This document shows, one piece after another, positions 16,968-26,192 of a DNA stretch of 64,000 nucleotides; the stretch's first letter is position 1, and each line of letters starts with the position of its first letter. The DNA comes from Embleya hyalina (GTDB lineage: Bacteria > Actinomycetota > Actinomycetes > Streptomycetales > Streptomycetaceae), in contig NZ_BIFH01000013.1 of assembly GCF_003967355.1 (NCBI RefSeq), positions 616,651 to 680,650 on the forward strand. The letters are read 5' to 3'. The translations under genes were made by a program, and so were the position numbers. The notes below the pieces were generated by a model that was given only the letters and a program-made list of their open reading frames with translations, was not told the origin of the DNA and searched no databases.

Positions 16968-17978
16968 TCAGGCCAGCGACGCGGCGTGGGCGGGGTCGAT
17001 GGCGTGCCGAAGCGGCCGGTTCCGGGTGAGGCGGTCGACTTCGTCGAGCACGAGCTGTCCCAGGCGATGGCGTTCGGTGCCCATGGCGCCGGCCAGGTGC
17101 GGTGTCAGGACGACGTTGGGAAGGGTGAACAGTGGCGAGTCGGGGGCCGGGGGCTCGGGGTGCGTTACGTCGAGTACGGCGGTGAGGTCGGGCCTGGCCC
17201 GCAGGACCTCCGTGGCGGCGCTCTCGTCGATCAGCGCGCCCCGCGCGGTGTTGATCAGTGTCGCGCCCGGCCGCATGGAGCCCAGCAGTCGCGCCCCGAT
17301 CGAGCCGCGGGTCTCGGGCAGCAGCGGTGCGTGGAGGCTGACGACGTGACACGCGGCGAAGAGTTCGTCGATGGAGACCAGCCGGACTCCCGCGCGCTCG
17401 GCGGTGTCCGAGGAGGCGACGGGATCCGCGGCGAGGACCTCGACGTCGAAGCGGGCGAGGTGGGCGGCGACGAGCCGGCCTATGTGCCCGAGTCCCAACA
17501 GGCCCACCCGTGACCGGTAGGCGCCCGGGACGTCGGGATCGGTGGGGAAGCGGCGGTTGTGCGCCACCTCCCGTGCGATGTGGTGGGCCTGTTTCAGTCC
17601 GAGGAGGACATGCGCGAGGGTGAACTCCGCGACCGGGACGGCGTTGGCCGCGGCGGCCGAGACGATCGGGATGTCGCGTTCCCAGAAGGCGGGTGTGGTC
17701 AGGTGCCGGACGGATCCCGCCGCGACGAGAACCGCCCGCAGCCGAGGGGCATGTGACAGGAGGGCGCCGTCCAGGACGGGCGCGCCCCAGCCCGTGAGCA
17801 GAAGGTCGACGTCGCGCAGCACGTCCGGGTCCGCGTCGAGTTCCTGCCGGGTGAGGGGCGGACCCTGCCAGTGCACGAGCCGGCCGAGCCCGGCCAGCAC
17901 CTCGGGCGGGTAGACGTCGGCCCGGCGTGCTTCCTCCATGACCAACAGGGCTGTCGGTACGGTGGCCGGTTCGTTCAT
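16968..17978 (-). CDS. D-isomer-specific 2-hydroxyacid dehydrogenase
   Basis: 336 residues. Rossmann NAD(P) motif GLLGLGHIGRLVA with a downstream acidic residue (LAADP), and the catalytic set: Arg in LINTARGAL, Glu in THPEPPAPDSPL and His in LTPHLAGAMG. The family reduces 2-keto acids to D-2-hydroxyacids or the reverse; glyoxylate/hydroxypyruvate reductases are typical. Position beside the uronate/polysaccharide island suggests a sugar-acid or keto-acid substrate, but this is inference. Starts at 17978 (ATG, GAGGAG upstream), giving a normal-length protein. It is divergent from the sugar-transport operon. Confidence 0.85.
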   Translation of the reverse strand: MNEPATVPTALLVMEEARRADVYPPEVLAGLGRLVHWQGPPLTRQELDADPDVLRDVDLLLTGWGAPVLDGALLSHAPRLRAVLVAAGSVRHLTTPAFWERDIPIVSAAAANAVPVAEFTLAHVLLGLKQAHHIAREVAHNRRFPTDPDVPGAYRSRVGLLGLGHIGRLVAAHLARFDVEVLAADPVASSDTAERAGVRLVSIDELFAACHVVSLHAPLLPETRGSIGARLLGSMRPGATLINTARGALIDESAATEVLRARPDLTAVLDVTHPEPPAPDSPLFTLPNVVLTPHLAGAMGTERHRLGQLVLDEVDRLTRNRPLRHAIDPAHAASLA

Positions 17979-18454
17979 GGCGGGTCGGTCTCCTCGGCCT
18001 GTCCGATGGTGGACCGACAGCCGGACGATCGGCGGTCCCTGCTCGGATGCGGTGGCAAACGTCTGACTGGATGTCGCGATTGGTACGGCCTGGCCCGTGT
18101 TCGGTGTCGCCCGGCCCGGGTGTTGTCCGGCCTGAAGCTCACGGAAACCATACATCGGATCATTGAAATGTCATCGCTGTGACCTTGACTGCTCGAACTT
18201 CTCGGCTCGGACGACTACTCGCCGTTCCCGCCGATGCCCAAAATGCACGCGTAAGAGCCCATCCACAGGTGTCGGGCCGTCCCTCCCGCCCGTCGGATCA
18301 CGTGGAGGCGGTGCGGGAGCACGCCGGACGAGTGTTCTCCTCGGCCGCTGAAACCTCTTGTATTCATCGGACTATTGACCGGCGAATCGGACCCCGTTAC
18401 CGTCCCAGCAAGCGCTTTCCAGGCCACTGCGATCCGGCGAAAACAGGAGTAGTC
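17979..18454. other. divergent control region of the carbohydrate island
   Basis: No gene supported. It is less GC-rich than its neighbours, carries a TTGACC hexamer at 18375-18380 and ends with a cre/LacI-type operator at 18407-18420. It must hold promoters for both the dehydrogenase (leftward) and the ABC operon (rightward). Confidence 0.5.
18407..18420 (+). promoter_or_regulatory. LacI-type (cre-like) operator
   Basis: AGCAAGCGCTTTCC fits the LacI/CcpA-family pattern (TGWAARCGYTWNCW) except at the first base, with the typical central CG. It lies 35 bp before the ABC binding-protein start, where repressor binding would block transcription. The LacI regulator at 27779-28825 is the obvious candidate. 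Confidence 0.65.
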
Positions 18455-19783
18455 ATGCATAGATCGCGATGGATAGGTGTCGGGGCCCTCGCCTCCGCCC
18501 TGATCCTCACCAGCTGTACATCCGGGCCTGCGGGAGTGGATGCCAAGCAGAACTCCAAGGCGCCTCTGGAGCTTTGGACCCGGACGACGCCGGGCGGACC
18601 GGGGGACAAGGGCGCGCAGGAACTGGCCGCCGCCTTCGAGAAGGCCACGGGCTTCAAGGTCGAGGTCACGGCGATCTTCGACGACTTCGAGACCAAACTG
18701 CAGCAGCGCGCCGCCCAGAAGAAGCTTCCCGACATCGTCATGAACGACGCGACGCAGATCGGGACCATGCACAGCCAGGGTCTGCTCCGCGAGATCGACA
18801 TGGGCAAGATCAAGGACAGCGCCCAGATCATCGGTCAGGGGCTGCAGTCCGGGAAGAGCCTGGACGGCAAGCAGTTCGGACTGCCGATCTCCGCGCAGGC
18901 GTCCGCGCTGCTCATCCGCAAGGACTGGCGCGAGAAGCTCAAGCTCGAGGCACCGCGGACCTGGGACGAGTTCGCCGCGATGGCCGCGGCCTTCACCACC
19001 CAGGACCCCGACGGCGACGGCAAGAACAACACCGCCGGGCTCGCCGCCCCGCTGTCCACCAAGCGCGGCTACGCCTCCTGGTACTTCTCCAACTTCCTCT
19101 GGGCCGCGGGCGGCGACTTCATCACCGAGGCCGGCAAGGGCAAGTACAAGCCGGCGATGACCACCCCTGCATCGGTGCAGGCCATGCAGTGGTTCCGCGA
19201 CCTGGGGTGCAAGACCAAGGCGATCCAGCCCGGCGCCGTGACCATGGACACCCCGCCGACGAACGAGACGTTCGAGGCGGGCAAGGCCGGGATGTACGTC
19301 GTCGGCCCGTACCTGCTGCCGCGCTTCGACAAGTCGCTCGGCGCGGACAAGTACGAGGTCGTGCCGATGCCCAAGGGACCCAAGGACGCCACCGTCCTCG
19401 CCGAGGGCAGCTCCGTCTACCTCATGGCCGGTTCCGACAACCGCGCCGGCCAGGACGCCTTCGCCGCCTTCGCGGTCTCCGTCGAGGGCCAGAAGAAGGG
19501 GATGGAGGGCACCACCGGCTACACCGTGCAGATCCCCGTCAACACCAACGTGGACATCGCCCAGATCCGCACCGACCCGCGCTGGAAGACCTACGCCCAG
19601 GCGTACCAGGACTCCGGGCGCTACGCGCCCTCCATCCCGAACTGGACACCGGTGCGACAGGTGACGGCGGACGCGGTGAACGCGCTGATGGCGGACTGCG
19701 GTCTCGACATCAACGCCAAGTTGCGTGAGCTGGACAAGCAACTCGCCGACATCCTCAAGGAGCAGGGGATCGCCGCGTCATGA
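18455..19783 (+). CDS. sugar ABC transporter substrate-binding lipoprotein
   Basis: 442 residues. Lipobox LILTSC (Cys about residue 21) and a family 1 extracellular solute-binding fold: LELWTRTTPGG, AAAFEKATGFKVEV, LPDIVMNDATQ, AQASALLIRKDW, TWDEFAAMAAAFTTQDPDGDG, FEAGKAGMYVVGPY. These proteins capture oligosaccharides for the two membrane subunits encoded next. First gene of the operon, with AGGAG upstream and a LacI-type operator at 18407. Given PL6 lyases and a fucosidase downstream, the ligand is probably an oligosaccharide released by them. Confidence 0.9.
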   Translation: MHRSRWIGVGALASALILTSCTSGPAGVDAKQNSKAPLELWTRTTPGGPGDKGAQELAAAFEKATGFKVEVTAIFDDFETKLQQRAAQKKLPDIVMNDATQIGTMHSQGLLREIDMGKIKDSAQIIGQGLQSGKSLDGKQFGLPISAQASALLIRKDWREKLKLEAPRTWDEFAAMAAAFTTQDPDGDGKNNTAGLAAPLSTKRGYASWYFSNFLWAAGGDFITEAGKGKYKPAMTTPASVQAMQWFRDLGCKTKAIQPGAVTMDTPPTNETFEAGKAGMYVVGPYLLPRFDKSLGADKYEVVPMPKGPKDATVLAEGSSVYLMAGSDNRAGQDAFAAFAVSVEGQKKGMEGTTGYTVQIPVNTNVDIAQIRTDPRWKTYAQAYQDSGRYAPSIPNWTPVRQVTADAVNALMADCGLDINAKLRELDKQLADILKEQGIAAS

Positions 19784-20751
19784 GCCTCGACCAGGCGGAT
19801 CCGGCCGCCCTGCCGGCGGCCGGCCCCGCCCCGCGAAAAGTGGGTCGCCGGGGCGGCGGGGCCGCCGACCGCCGGGTCCGCGGCCGCAGAGGAGGCCGGT
19901 GGTGGACGCCCTGGCTGTTCCTCGCCCCGGCGCTGATCCTCTCCCTGTACTTCAAGTTCATCCCCATGGTCAACGCGGTGACCATGTCCTTCCAGGAGGT
20001 TCAGCCCTACCTGGGCAACCGGTGGGTCGGCACCGACAACTACAGCACGGTGCTCCAGTCCCACGGGTTCCGCGAGGCCGTGTGGCACACGATCGTCCTC
20101 GCCGTCGGCCAGACCTTCGGCGCGATGGCGCTCGGCTTCGCGCTGGCCCTGCTGATGGAGGGGCAGAGCCGTCGACTGGGATTCGTGCGCTCCGCCGCGT
20201 TCCTTCCGGTGGTGGTGCCGATGGCGGTCGTCGCCGAACTGTGGCGGATCATGTATCACCCGACCGGGGACGGCATGCTCAACTCCATTCTCGGTTTGGC
20301 GGGAATGGGTCCGTCGGGGTTCATCAACGACCCCGACACCTCGATGGCGTCCATCATGGTCACCGGCATCTGGCGCGGCGCCCCCTACGACATGATGATC
20401 TTCCTCGCCGGTCTGACGAGTGTGGACCGCGGTCTGTACGAGGCGGCCAGGGTCGACGGCGCCTCCCGGTGGCAGCGGGTGCGGCACGTGACCGTGCCCG
20501 GGCTGCGCTCGGTGTTCTCGATCCTGTTCATCCTGGCCGCGATTCGCGGACTGCGCGTGTTCACCGAGGTGTTCCTGCTCACCAACGGGGGGCCCAACGG
20601 CTCCACCGAGGTCGTCATGACCCTCATCTACAAGCTCGGGCTCGAGCAGAACCGGCTCGGTGTCGGAGCGGCGGGAGCGGTCCTGCTGTTCGTCGCGACG
20701 CTGATCCTGACCGTCATCGTCCAACTGCTGCGGCGGAGGGAGAGCAAGTGA
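19780..20751 (+). CDS. sugar ABC transporter permease (MalF-type)
   Basis: 323 residues with a long basic, Gly/Arg-rich N-terminal extension and six membrane helices. The cytoplasmic EAA loop (YEAARVDGASRWQRVRHVTVPGL, about 226-248) contacts the ATPase. The ATG overlaps the binding-protein stop as ATGA. No ATPase gene is present in the island; CUT1 importers of streptomycetes usually share the MsiK ATPase encoded elsewhere. Confidence 0.9.
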   Translation: MSLDQADPAALPAAGPAPRKVGRRGGGAADRRVRGRRGGRWWTPWLFLAPALILSLYFKFIPMVNAVTMSFQEVQPYLGNRWVGTDNYSTVLQSHGFREAVWHTIVLAVGQTFGAMALGFALALLMEGQSRRLGFVRSAAFLPVVVPMAVVAELWRIMYHPTGDGMLNSILGLAGMGPSGFINDPDTSMASIMVTGIWRGAPYDMMIFLAGLTSVDRGLYEAARVDGASRWQRVRHVTVPGLRSVFSILFILAAIRGLRVFTEVFLLTNGGPNGSTEVVMTLIYKLGLEQNRLGVGAAGAVLLFVATLILTVIVQLLRRRESK

Positions 20752-21614
20752 GCGAGTCGACCGAAACCGCGCTGGGCCTGACCGAGAGCCGCAGCATCGG
20801 CGGACGGATCCTGAAGGCCGTCGTCTACCTCCTGGTCCTGACCATGTTCGCGGGTCCGTTGCTGGCCCTGCTGGTCGGCGCCTTCGGCGACATCAAGGAC
20901 CCGACGCAGCTGAGCATCGTGCCCTCCGGCTTCACGTTGGAGAACTTCGACATCGCCTTCGACCAGGGGGTGCTCAAGTATCTGCTGAACTCCTTCTTCG
21001 TCGTCGGCTTCGGGCTGCTGCTCCAGGTGTCCGTCTCCGTCCTGGCCGGATACGCGCTGGCCAGGAAGGTCTTCCCGGGCATGACGCTGGCGTTCGTCGC
21101 CATCCTGGCCACGCTGATGTTGCCCGAGGAGATCCTGGCCATCCCGCTGTCCGTCGTGCTCGCCGACCTGCCGGTCGTGCACTTCAACCTCATCGGCACC
21201 CTCGCCGGCATGATCGTTCCGCTGGGCGCCTGGGGATTCTCCATCCTGGTGATGACCGAGTTCATGAAGGACGTGCCGCGCGAACTCGAGGAGGCCGCGC
21301 GCATCGACGGCGCCGGAGACTTCCGGATCTTCGCCCAGATCATCCTGCCGATGTGCAAGCCCGCCCTCGGCGTGATCGGGGTCTTCGGGTTCACCATGAT
21401 CTGGGACCAGTACCTGCTGCCCCTGCTCGTCGCCACCGACTCCTCCTCGTACACGCTGCCGCTGGCACTGCGGACCCTGCGGATCGACCCGGCCGTGACC
21501 CCCGGAGTGGTGATGGCGGCCTCGCTGCTGGCGCTGCTGCCCTCGGTCATCGTCTTCCTGTTCTTCCAGCGGTCCTTCGTCAGCGGCCTGTCCTCCGGGG
21601 CCCTCAAGGGCTGA
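20748..21614 (+). CDS. sugar ABC transporter permease (MalG-type)
   Basis: 288 residues, six predicted membrane helices, EAA loop ELEEAARIDGAGDFRIFAQIILP. Its GTG start overlaps the preceding permease stop (GTGA), so the subunits are translationally coupled. It pairs with the MalF-type protein to form the pore of a CUT1 importer. Confidence 0.9.
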   Translation: MSESTETALGLTESRSIGGRILKAVVYLLVLTMFAGPLLALLVGAFGDIKDPTQLSIVPSGFTLENFDIAFDQGVLKYLLNSFFVVGFGLLLQVSVSVLAGYALARKVFPGMTLAFVAILATLMLPEEILAIPLSVVLADLPVVHFNLIGTLAGMIVPLGAWGFSILVMTEFMKDVPRELEEAARIDGAGDFRIFAQIILPMCKPALGVIGVFGFTMIWDQYLLPLLVATDSSSYTLPLALRTLRIDPAVTPGVVMAASLLALLPSVIVFLFFQRSFVSGLSSGALKG

Positions 21615-21721
21615 CCCGCACACCCGTCGGCCCCGCCCCCACCCCCCCTCCCGTACGACCGGCCCGACGCGCACCGCAATGCCGGCGCGCGCCGGCGGCC
21701 GACGAGAAAGAGCGATTCCCC

Positions 21722-23098
21722 ATGACCACGAGCGCTGACACCCCGCAGGCGCATCCGTCCGCGACCCCGGATCCCGAGCCGGGCCCGGAGACGACCTGGT
21801 TCACCACCGCCCGGTTCGGCATGTTCGTGCACTGGGGTCTGTACTCCCTCGCCGCACGGCACGAGTGGGTGAAGAACCGCGAGGAACTGACCGACGAGCA
21901 GTACCGGGTGTACTTCGACCACTTCGACCCCGACCGCTACGACCCCGCCGAGTGGGCCAGGGCGGCCAAGGCCGCGGGCATGCGGTACGTCGTGCTCACC
22001 ACCAAGCACCACGACGGCTTCTGCCTGTGGGACAGCGCCCTCACCGAGTACAAGGTCACCAACACCCCGTACGGCCGCGACCTCGTGGGTCCGTTCGTCG
22101 AGGCGTGCCGCGCCGAGGGGCTCAAGGTCGGCCTCTACTACTCGCTGATCGACTGGCACCATCCGTCCTTCCCCGTGGACGGCACCCACCCGCAGCGCGA
22201 CGACGAGGCGTTCAAGGCCGCCCACGCCGATCGGGACATCCGCGAGTACCAGCGCTATCTGCACGGCCAGGTCCGCGAACTGCTGACCTCGTTCGGCCGG
22301 ATCGACTACCTGTTCTTCGACTTCTCGTACGCCGAACGCGCCTGGTGGGGCGGCAAGGGGCCCGACGACTGGGACTCCCCGCAACTCCTGCGCACGATTC
22401 GCGAACTGCAGCCGCACGTCCTCGTCAACGACCGGACCGGCCTCCCCGGGGACTTCGTCACCCCCGAGCAGTACCAGCCGTCCGGTCCGATGACCGAGAA
22501 CGGGCGACCCGTGGTGTGGGAGGCCTGCCAGACGCTCAACGGCAGTTGGGGCTACGACCGGGACAACCGCGACCACAAGAGCCCCGACCTGTTGATCCGC
22601 ATGCTCGTCGACGGAGTGTCCAAGGGCGGGAACCTGCTGCTCAACGTGGGGCCCGACGGCCGCGGCGCGCTCGACCCGCGCGACACCGTGATCCTCGACG
22701 AGATCGGCCGATGGACGCGGCTGCACGAGCGGTCCATTCGCGGCTGCGGTCCCTCCTCGTACACCGCCCCCGCCGAATGCCGGTACACCCAACGCGGCGA
22801 CCGGCTCTACGTGCACCTGTTCGCCTGGCCGCCGCGCCACCTGCACCTGCCGGGCCTGGCCGGCCGGGTGCGCTACGCCCAACTGCTCAACGACGCGTCG
22901 GAGATCATCCCGGTCCACATCGACCCGGACCGGCCCGCGGTCAACACCGAGATGGGCGGACAGCCCGCCGGAACGCTCACGCTCCAGATCCCGGTCGGGC
23001 GCCCCGACACCCCCGTACCCGTCATCGAACTGTTCCTGGACGCCCAGGCGACCCGGGACGCCGAGGACACCACCCGGGACACCCCGACCGCCGGCTGA
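21722..23098 (+). CDS. GH29 alpha-L-fucosidase
   Basis: 458 residues, no signal peptide, so probably intracellular and acting on imported oligosaccharides. GH29 signatures: TTARFGMFVHWGLYSLAA, RYVVLTTKHHDGFCLWDS, GLYYSLIDWHH, and YLFFDFSY with the likely nucleophile Asp about residue 200; SKGGNLLLNVGPDGRG closes the catalytic domain, followed by a beta domain. Retaining hydrolysis of terminal alpha-L-fucose is the family activity. It follows the ABC permeases by 107 bp and precedes two PL6 lyases, tying fucose removal to uptake and depolymerisation. Confidence 0.9.
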   Translation: MTTSADTPQAHPSATPDPEPGPETTWFTTARFGMFVHWGLYSLAARHEWVKNREELTDEQYRVYFDHFDPDRYDPAEWARAAKAAGMRYVVLTTKHHDGFCLWDSALTEYKVTNTPYGRDLVGPFVEACRAEGLKVGLYYSLIDWHHPSFPVDGTHPQRDDEAFKAAHADRDIREYQRYLHGQVRELLTSFGRIDYLFFDFSYAERAWWGGKGPDDWDSPQLLRTIRELQPHVLVNDRTGLPGDFVTPEQYQPSGPMTENGRPVVWEACQTLNGSWGYDRDNRDHKSPDLLIRMLVDGVSKGGNLLLNVGPDGRGALDPRDTVILDEIGRWTRLHERSIRGCGPSSYTAPAECRYTQRGDRLYVHLFAWPPRHLHLPGLAGRVRYAQLLNDASEIIPVHIDPDRPAVNTEMGGQPAGTLTLQIPVGRPDTPVPVIELFLDAQATRDAEDTTRDTPTAG

Positions 23099-23149
23099 TC
23101 ACAGGCCGGAACACCGTCCGTACCTCCACCACATCCTCACGGAGGCACC

Positions 23150-24583
23150 ATGCAACGCCGCACGTTCCTGATGGGTACCGCGGCAGGGGTGGCGCTGGCC
23201 GCCGCCCCCGTCGGCGGAGCGCCGACCGCGAGCGCGAGCGCGGCCCCCCGGGCCGTTCGCACACTGGACGAGCTGCAGGCCGCGATCGACCGGGCACGGC
23301 CCGGCGACCGGATCCTGGTGGCCGACGGGACCTACACCGTCCCCTCGGACCGCCCGCTCACCATTCGGAACAAGCAGGGCACCGGGCGCGCGCCCATCAC
23401 CATCGCGGCTCGGACGCAGGGCGCCGTCGTCCTGGAAGGCGAGCACGGCTTCGTCTTCGAAGCGTCGAGTCACATCACCCTCGGCGGCTTCTCCTTCCGG
23501 CAGCGGAACACGCTGGACATACCCCCGGACTGCTCGCACATCAGGCTCACCCGCAACGACATCCACCTGGCCGACATCGAGGGCGTGCACTGGGTGATGG
23601 TGCGCGCGGACGACAGCACGGTCGACCACAACCACTTCCACGGCAAGAGCACCCTCGGCATCTACCTCGGCATCGAGGGCGCGAACACCGAGGAGATGGC
23701 CCAGCGCGTCCACGTGTACCGCAACTACTTCTCGGACCACACCTTCACCGGCTCCAACGGCGGCGAACCGATCCGGCTCGGCGTCAGCCCCCGGGCCCTG
23801 TCCAGTGCCCACGCGATCGTCGAGTACAACCTCTTCGAGCGGGCCAACGGGGACCCCGAGGCGATCTCGGTGAAGAGCTCGGACAACACCATCCGGCACA
23901 ACACCATCCGGGACAGTTTCGGCGGAATCGTACTGCGGCACGGCAACCGCAACCGGGTCGAGGCCAACCACTTCATCAACGGCACCGAAGGCGTGCGGAT
24001 CTACGGCAACGACCATGTGATCGTCAACAACCACCTTTCCGGCCTGGCCGGGCGCGCCCTGGTGATCGGCAGCGGATCGGAGCGCGATCACCTGCCCGGC
24101 GAGACGCCGGAGGCGCGCCGCGGCAACGACGCCCCCGACCGCATCCTGATCGTCCACAACACCCTGGTGAACAACGGCGGCACGATCTCCGGCGAGAGCC
24201 AGCGCCCGCACGAGCCGCGCGACGTCACCGTCGCCGACAACCTGCTCGTCGCGGACACGGGCCAACTGGTCGCGATGGCCAACACCGTGCGTTTCACCTG
24301 GTCGGGCAACCTCCTGTGGGGCGCCGCCGCGGACGGCAACATCCCCGCCGGCGGCGGTACCCGGGTCGACCCGAAGCTGGTGAAGGACGCGTACGGCATC
24401 GCCCGCCCGGCCGCCGGCAGCCCGGCGATCGACGCCGGCACGCCGCGCCGGCCGCGCGTCACGCACGACATCGACGGACAGCCCCGCACCAGGACGCCGG
24501 ACGTGGGCGCGCACGAATACTTCCGCCGGGCGCCGAGGTGTGGCCCCCTGACCCCGGCCGACGTCGGTCCCCGGGCCGACTGA
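23150..24583 (+). CDS. secreted PL6 polysaccharide lyase (alginate/chondroitinase-B-like), copy 1
   Basis: 477 residues. Tat-type signal (MQRRTFLMG then a hydrophobic run to about 32). The rest is a right-handed beta-helix with many N-x-I/V turns. Catalytic residues of family PL6 are visible: Lys242 in AISVKSSDNTIR and Arg263 in GIVLRHGN, 21 residues apart as in chondroitinase B. The family cleaves alginate or dermatan sulfate by beta-elimination, producing unsaturated uronates. It is followed 35 bp later by a close paralog. Substrate cannot be settled from sequence. Confidence 0.9.
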   Translation: MQRRTFLMGTAAGVALAAAPVGGAPTASASAAPRAVRTLDELQAAIDRARPGDRILVADGTYTVPSDRPLTIRNKQGTGRAPITIAARTQGAVVLEGEHGFVFEASSHITLGGFSFRQRNTLDIPPDCSHIRLTRNDIHLADIEGVHWVMVRADDSTVDHNHFHGKSTLGIYLGIEGANTEEMAQRVHVYRNYFSDHTFTGSNGGEPIRLGVSPRALSSAHAIVEYNLFERANGDPEAISVKSSDNTIRHNTIRDSFGGIVLRHGNRNRVEANHFINGTEGVRIYGNDHVIVNNHLSGLAGRALVIGSGSERDHLPGETPEARRGNDAPDRILIVHNTLVNNGGTISGESQRPHEPRDVTVADNLLVADTGQLVAMANTVRFTWSGNLLWGAAADGNIPAGGGTRVDPKLVKDAYGIARPAAGSPAIDAGTPRRPRVTHDIDGQPRTRTPDVGAHEYFRRAPRCGPLTPADVGPRAD

Positions 24584-24618
24584 GCGACCCGCCCGCCCAC
24601 TTCGACGCAGGAGGCATC

Positions 24619-26043
24619 ATGCAACGACGCACGTTCCTCAAGGGTTCCGCCGTGGCCGCACTCGCCGCGGTACCCCTCACCACCTCGCTGTCGGGCAGCG
24701 CATCGGCGGCCGACATCCCGGTCGCGTCCCTCACGGCGCTCCAGAGCGCGATCAACGGCGCCGCGCCCGGTGACCGCATCGTCGTCGCCGACGGAACCTA
24801 CACGGTCCCCTCGGGCGGCTCGATCACCATCTCCGGCAAGAACGGCACCAGCGCCGCGCCCATCACGATCGTGTCGAAGACGCGCGGCGGTGTGGTCCTG
24901 CGGGGCGAACGCGGCTTCGTGCTGAGCAATTCGACCAACATCGTGATCAGCGGCTTCGCCTTCCGGCAGAGCACCACGCTGGACATCCCGACGAACTGCT
25001 CGGCGATCCGGCTGACCCGCAACGACTTCCAGTTCGCGGACGACGGTGATCCGTACTGGGTCGTCGTCCGGGCGAACGACACGAAGATCGACCGGAACCA
25101 TTTCCACAACAAGACCACCACGGGCATCTTCGTCGTCGTCGACGGTCCCAACAAGACCGACATGGCGCAGAACGTGCAGATCTTCCGCAACCACTTCTCC
25201 GACCACAGCTTCACCGGGGACAACGGCGGCGAGCCCATCCGCTTCGGCGTCAGCGGCCGGGCCCTGGCCAACGCCGGCGGAAAGGTCGAGTACAACCTGT
25301 TCGAGCGCTGCAACGGCGACCCCGAGGCCATCTCGGTGAAGTCCTCGGGCAACACCATCCGATACAACACCATCCGTGACAGCAAGGGCGGCATCGTGCT
25401 TCGGCACGGCAACGGCTCGACCGTGGAGGGCAATTACCTGATCGGCGGCTTCGACGGGGTGCGGATCTACGGCAACGACCACGTGATCGTCAACAACTAC
25501 CTCAGCGGTCTGTCCGGCCGCGCCCTGGTGGTCGGCAGCGGCAGCACCCGGGACCACAACCCGAGCGAGACGGAGACCCAGCGGCGCGGCAACGACGCCT
25601 GTGACCGCGCGGTCATCGCGCACAACACCCTGATCGACAACGCCGGCATGTTGGAGGGCGAGACGCGGGCATTCGAGCCGCAGAACGTGACCATCGCCGA
25701 CAACCTGCTGGTCGGCGACTCCGGCGACCTCGTGGCCATGGGAGCCACCACCGGCTTCACCTGGAAGAGCAACCTGCTGTGGGGGGCGGCCGGGAACGGC
25801 AACATCCCCGCCGGCGGCTTCATCCGGGCCAACCCCCTGCTCGCTCAGGGCGCGGACGGTGTGTCGCGACTGACGGCGGGCAGCCCGGCGATCGGCGCGG
25901 CCACGGGCAGCACGGCCGTGGCCGACGACATCGACGGGGACCAGCGCGGCAGCGTACGGGACATCGGTGCCGACGAGTATTCGACGGGACCCGCGCTCCG
26001 GCACCCCCTCACCGCCGCGGACGTGGGCCCGAACGCGCCCTGA
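24619..26043 (+). CDS. secreted PL6 polysaccharide lyase, copy 2
   Basis: 474 residues. Tat signal MQRRTFLKG, CAGGAGG ribosome site 7 bases before the ATG. Parallel beta-helix with the same catalytic pair: Lys241 (AISVKSSGNTIR) and Arg262 (GIVLRHGN). It aligns along its whole length with copy 1, so the pair arose by tandem duplication, but differs in the substrate-cleft strands (for example DDGDPYWVVVRANDTKIDRNHFHNK versus the corresponding copy-1 stretch). Different cleavage preference (endo/exo, or M versus G blocks) is a reasonable inference. A strong hairpin follows it. Confidence 0.9.
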   Translation: MQRRTFLKGSAVAALAAVPLTTSLSGSASAADIPVASLTALQSAINGAAPGDRIVVADGTYTVPSGGSITISGKNGTSAAPITIVSKTRGGVVLRGERGFVLSNSTNIVISGFAFRQSTTLDIPTNCSAIRLTRNDFQFADDGDPYWVVVRANDTKIDRNHFHNKTTTGIFVVVDGPNKTDMAQNVQIFRNHFSDHSFTGDNGGEPIRFGVSGRALANAGGKVEYNLFERCNGDPEAISVKSSGNTIRYNTIRDSKGGIVLRHGNGSTVEGNYLIGGFDGVRIYGNDHVIVNNYLSGLSGRALVVGSGSTRDHNPSETETQRRGNDACDRAVIAHNTLIDNAGMLEGETRAFEPQNVTIADNLLVGDSGDLVAMGATTGFTWKSNLLWGAAGNGNIPAGGFIRANPLLAQGADGVSRLTAGSPAIGAATGSTAVADDIDGDQRGSVRDIGADEYSTGPALRHPLTAADVGPNAP

Positions 26044-26106
26044 GCGACCGCCGGCGACGGGGCACCGGACACTCGACCGGTTCGTGTACCCGACCCCGCC
26101 CGTGCC

Positions 26107-26150
26107 TGCGAAGCGGTCCGCCCGGCCCCGTCCGGGCGGGCCGCTTCGCA
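26107..26150 (+). terminator. strong hairpin after the PL6 pair
   Basis: TGCGAAGCGGTCCGCCCGG pairs with CCGGGCGGGCCGCTTCGCA (19 bp, one G-T wobble) around CCCCGT. It should reduce transcription of the isomerase and esterase genes relative to the lyases. Confidence 0.8.
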
Positions 26151-26192
26151 CCCCGCAGAGCATCCACAGGCCGACCGCAGGAAGGCAGGGCC

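Noticed and set aside
21865-26043. Long rightward open frame through the fucosidase and first lyase
   Set aside because: Only its last third, from the ATG at 24619, is a protein (second PL6 lyase); the upstream part is an out-of-frame reading of two well-supported genes.
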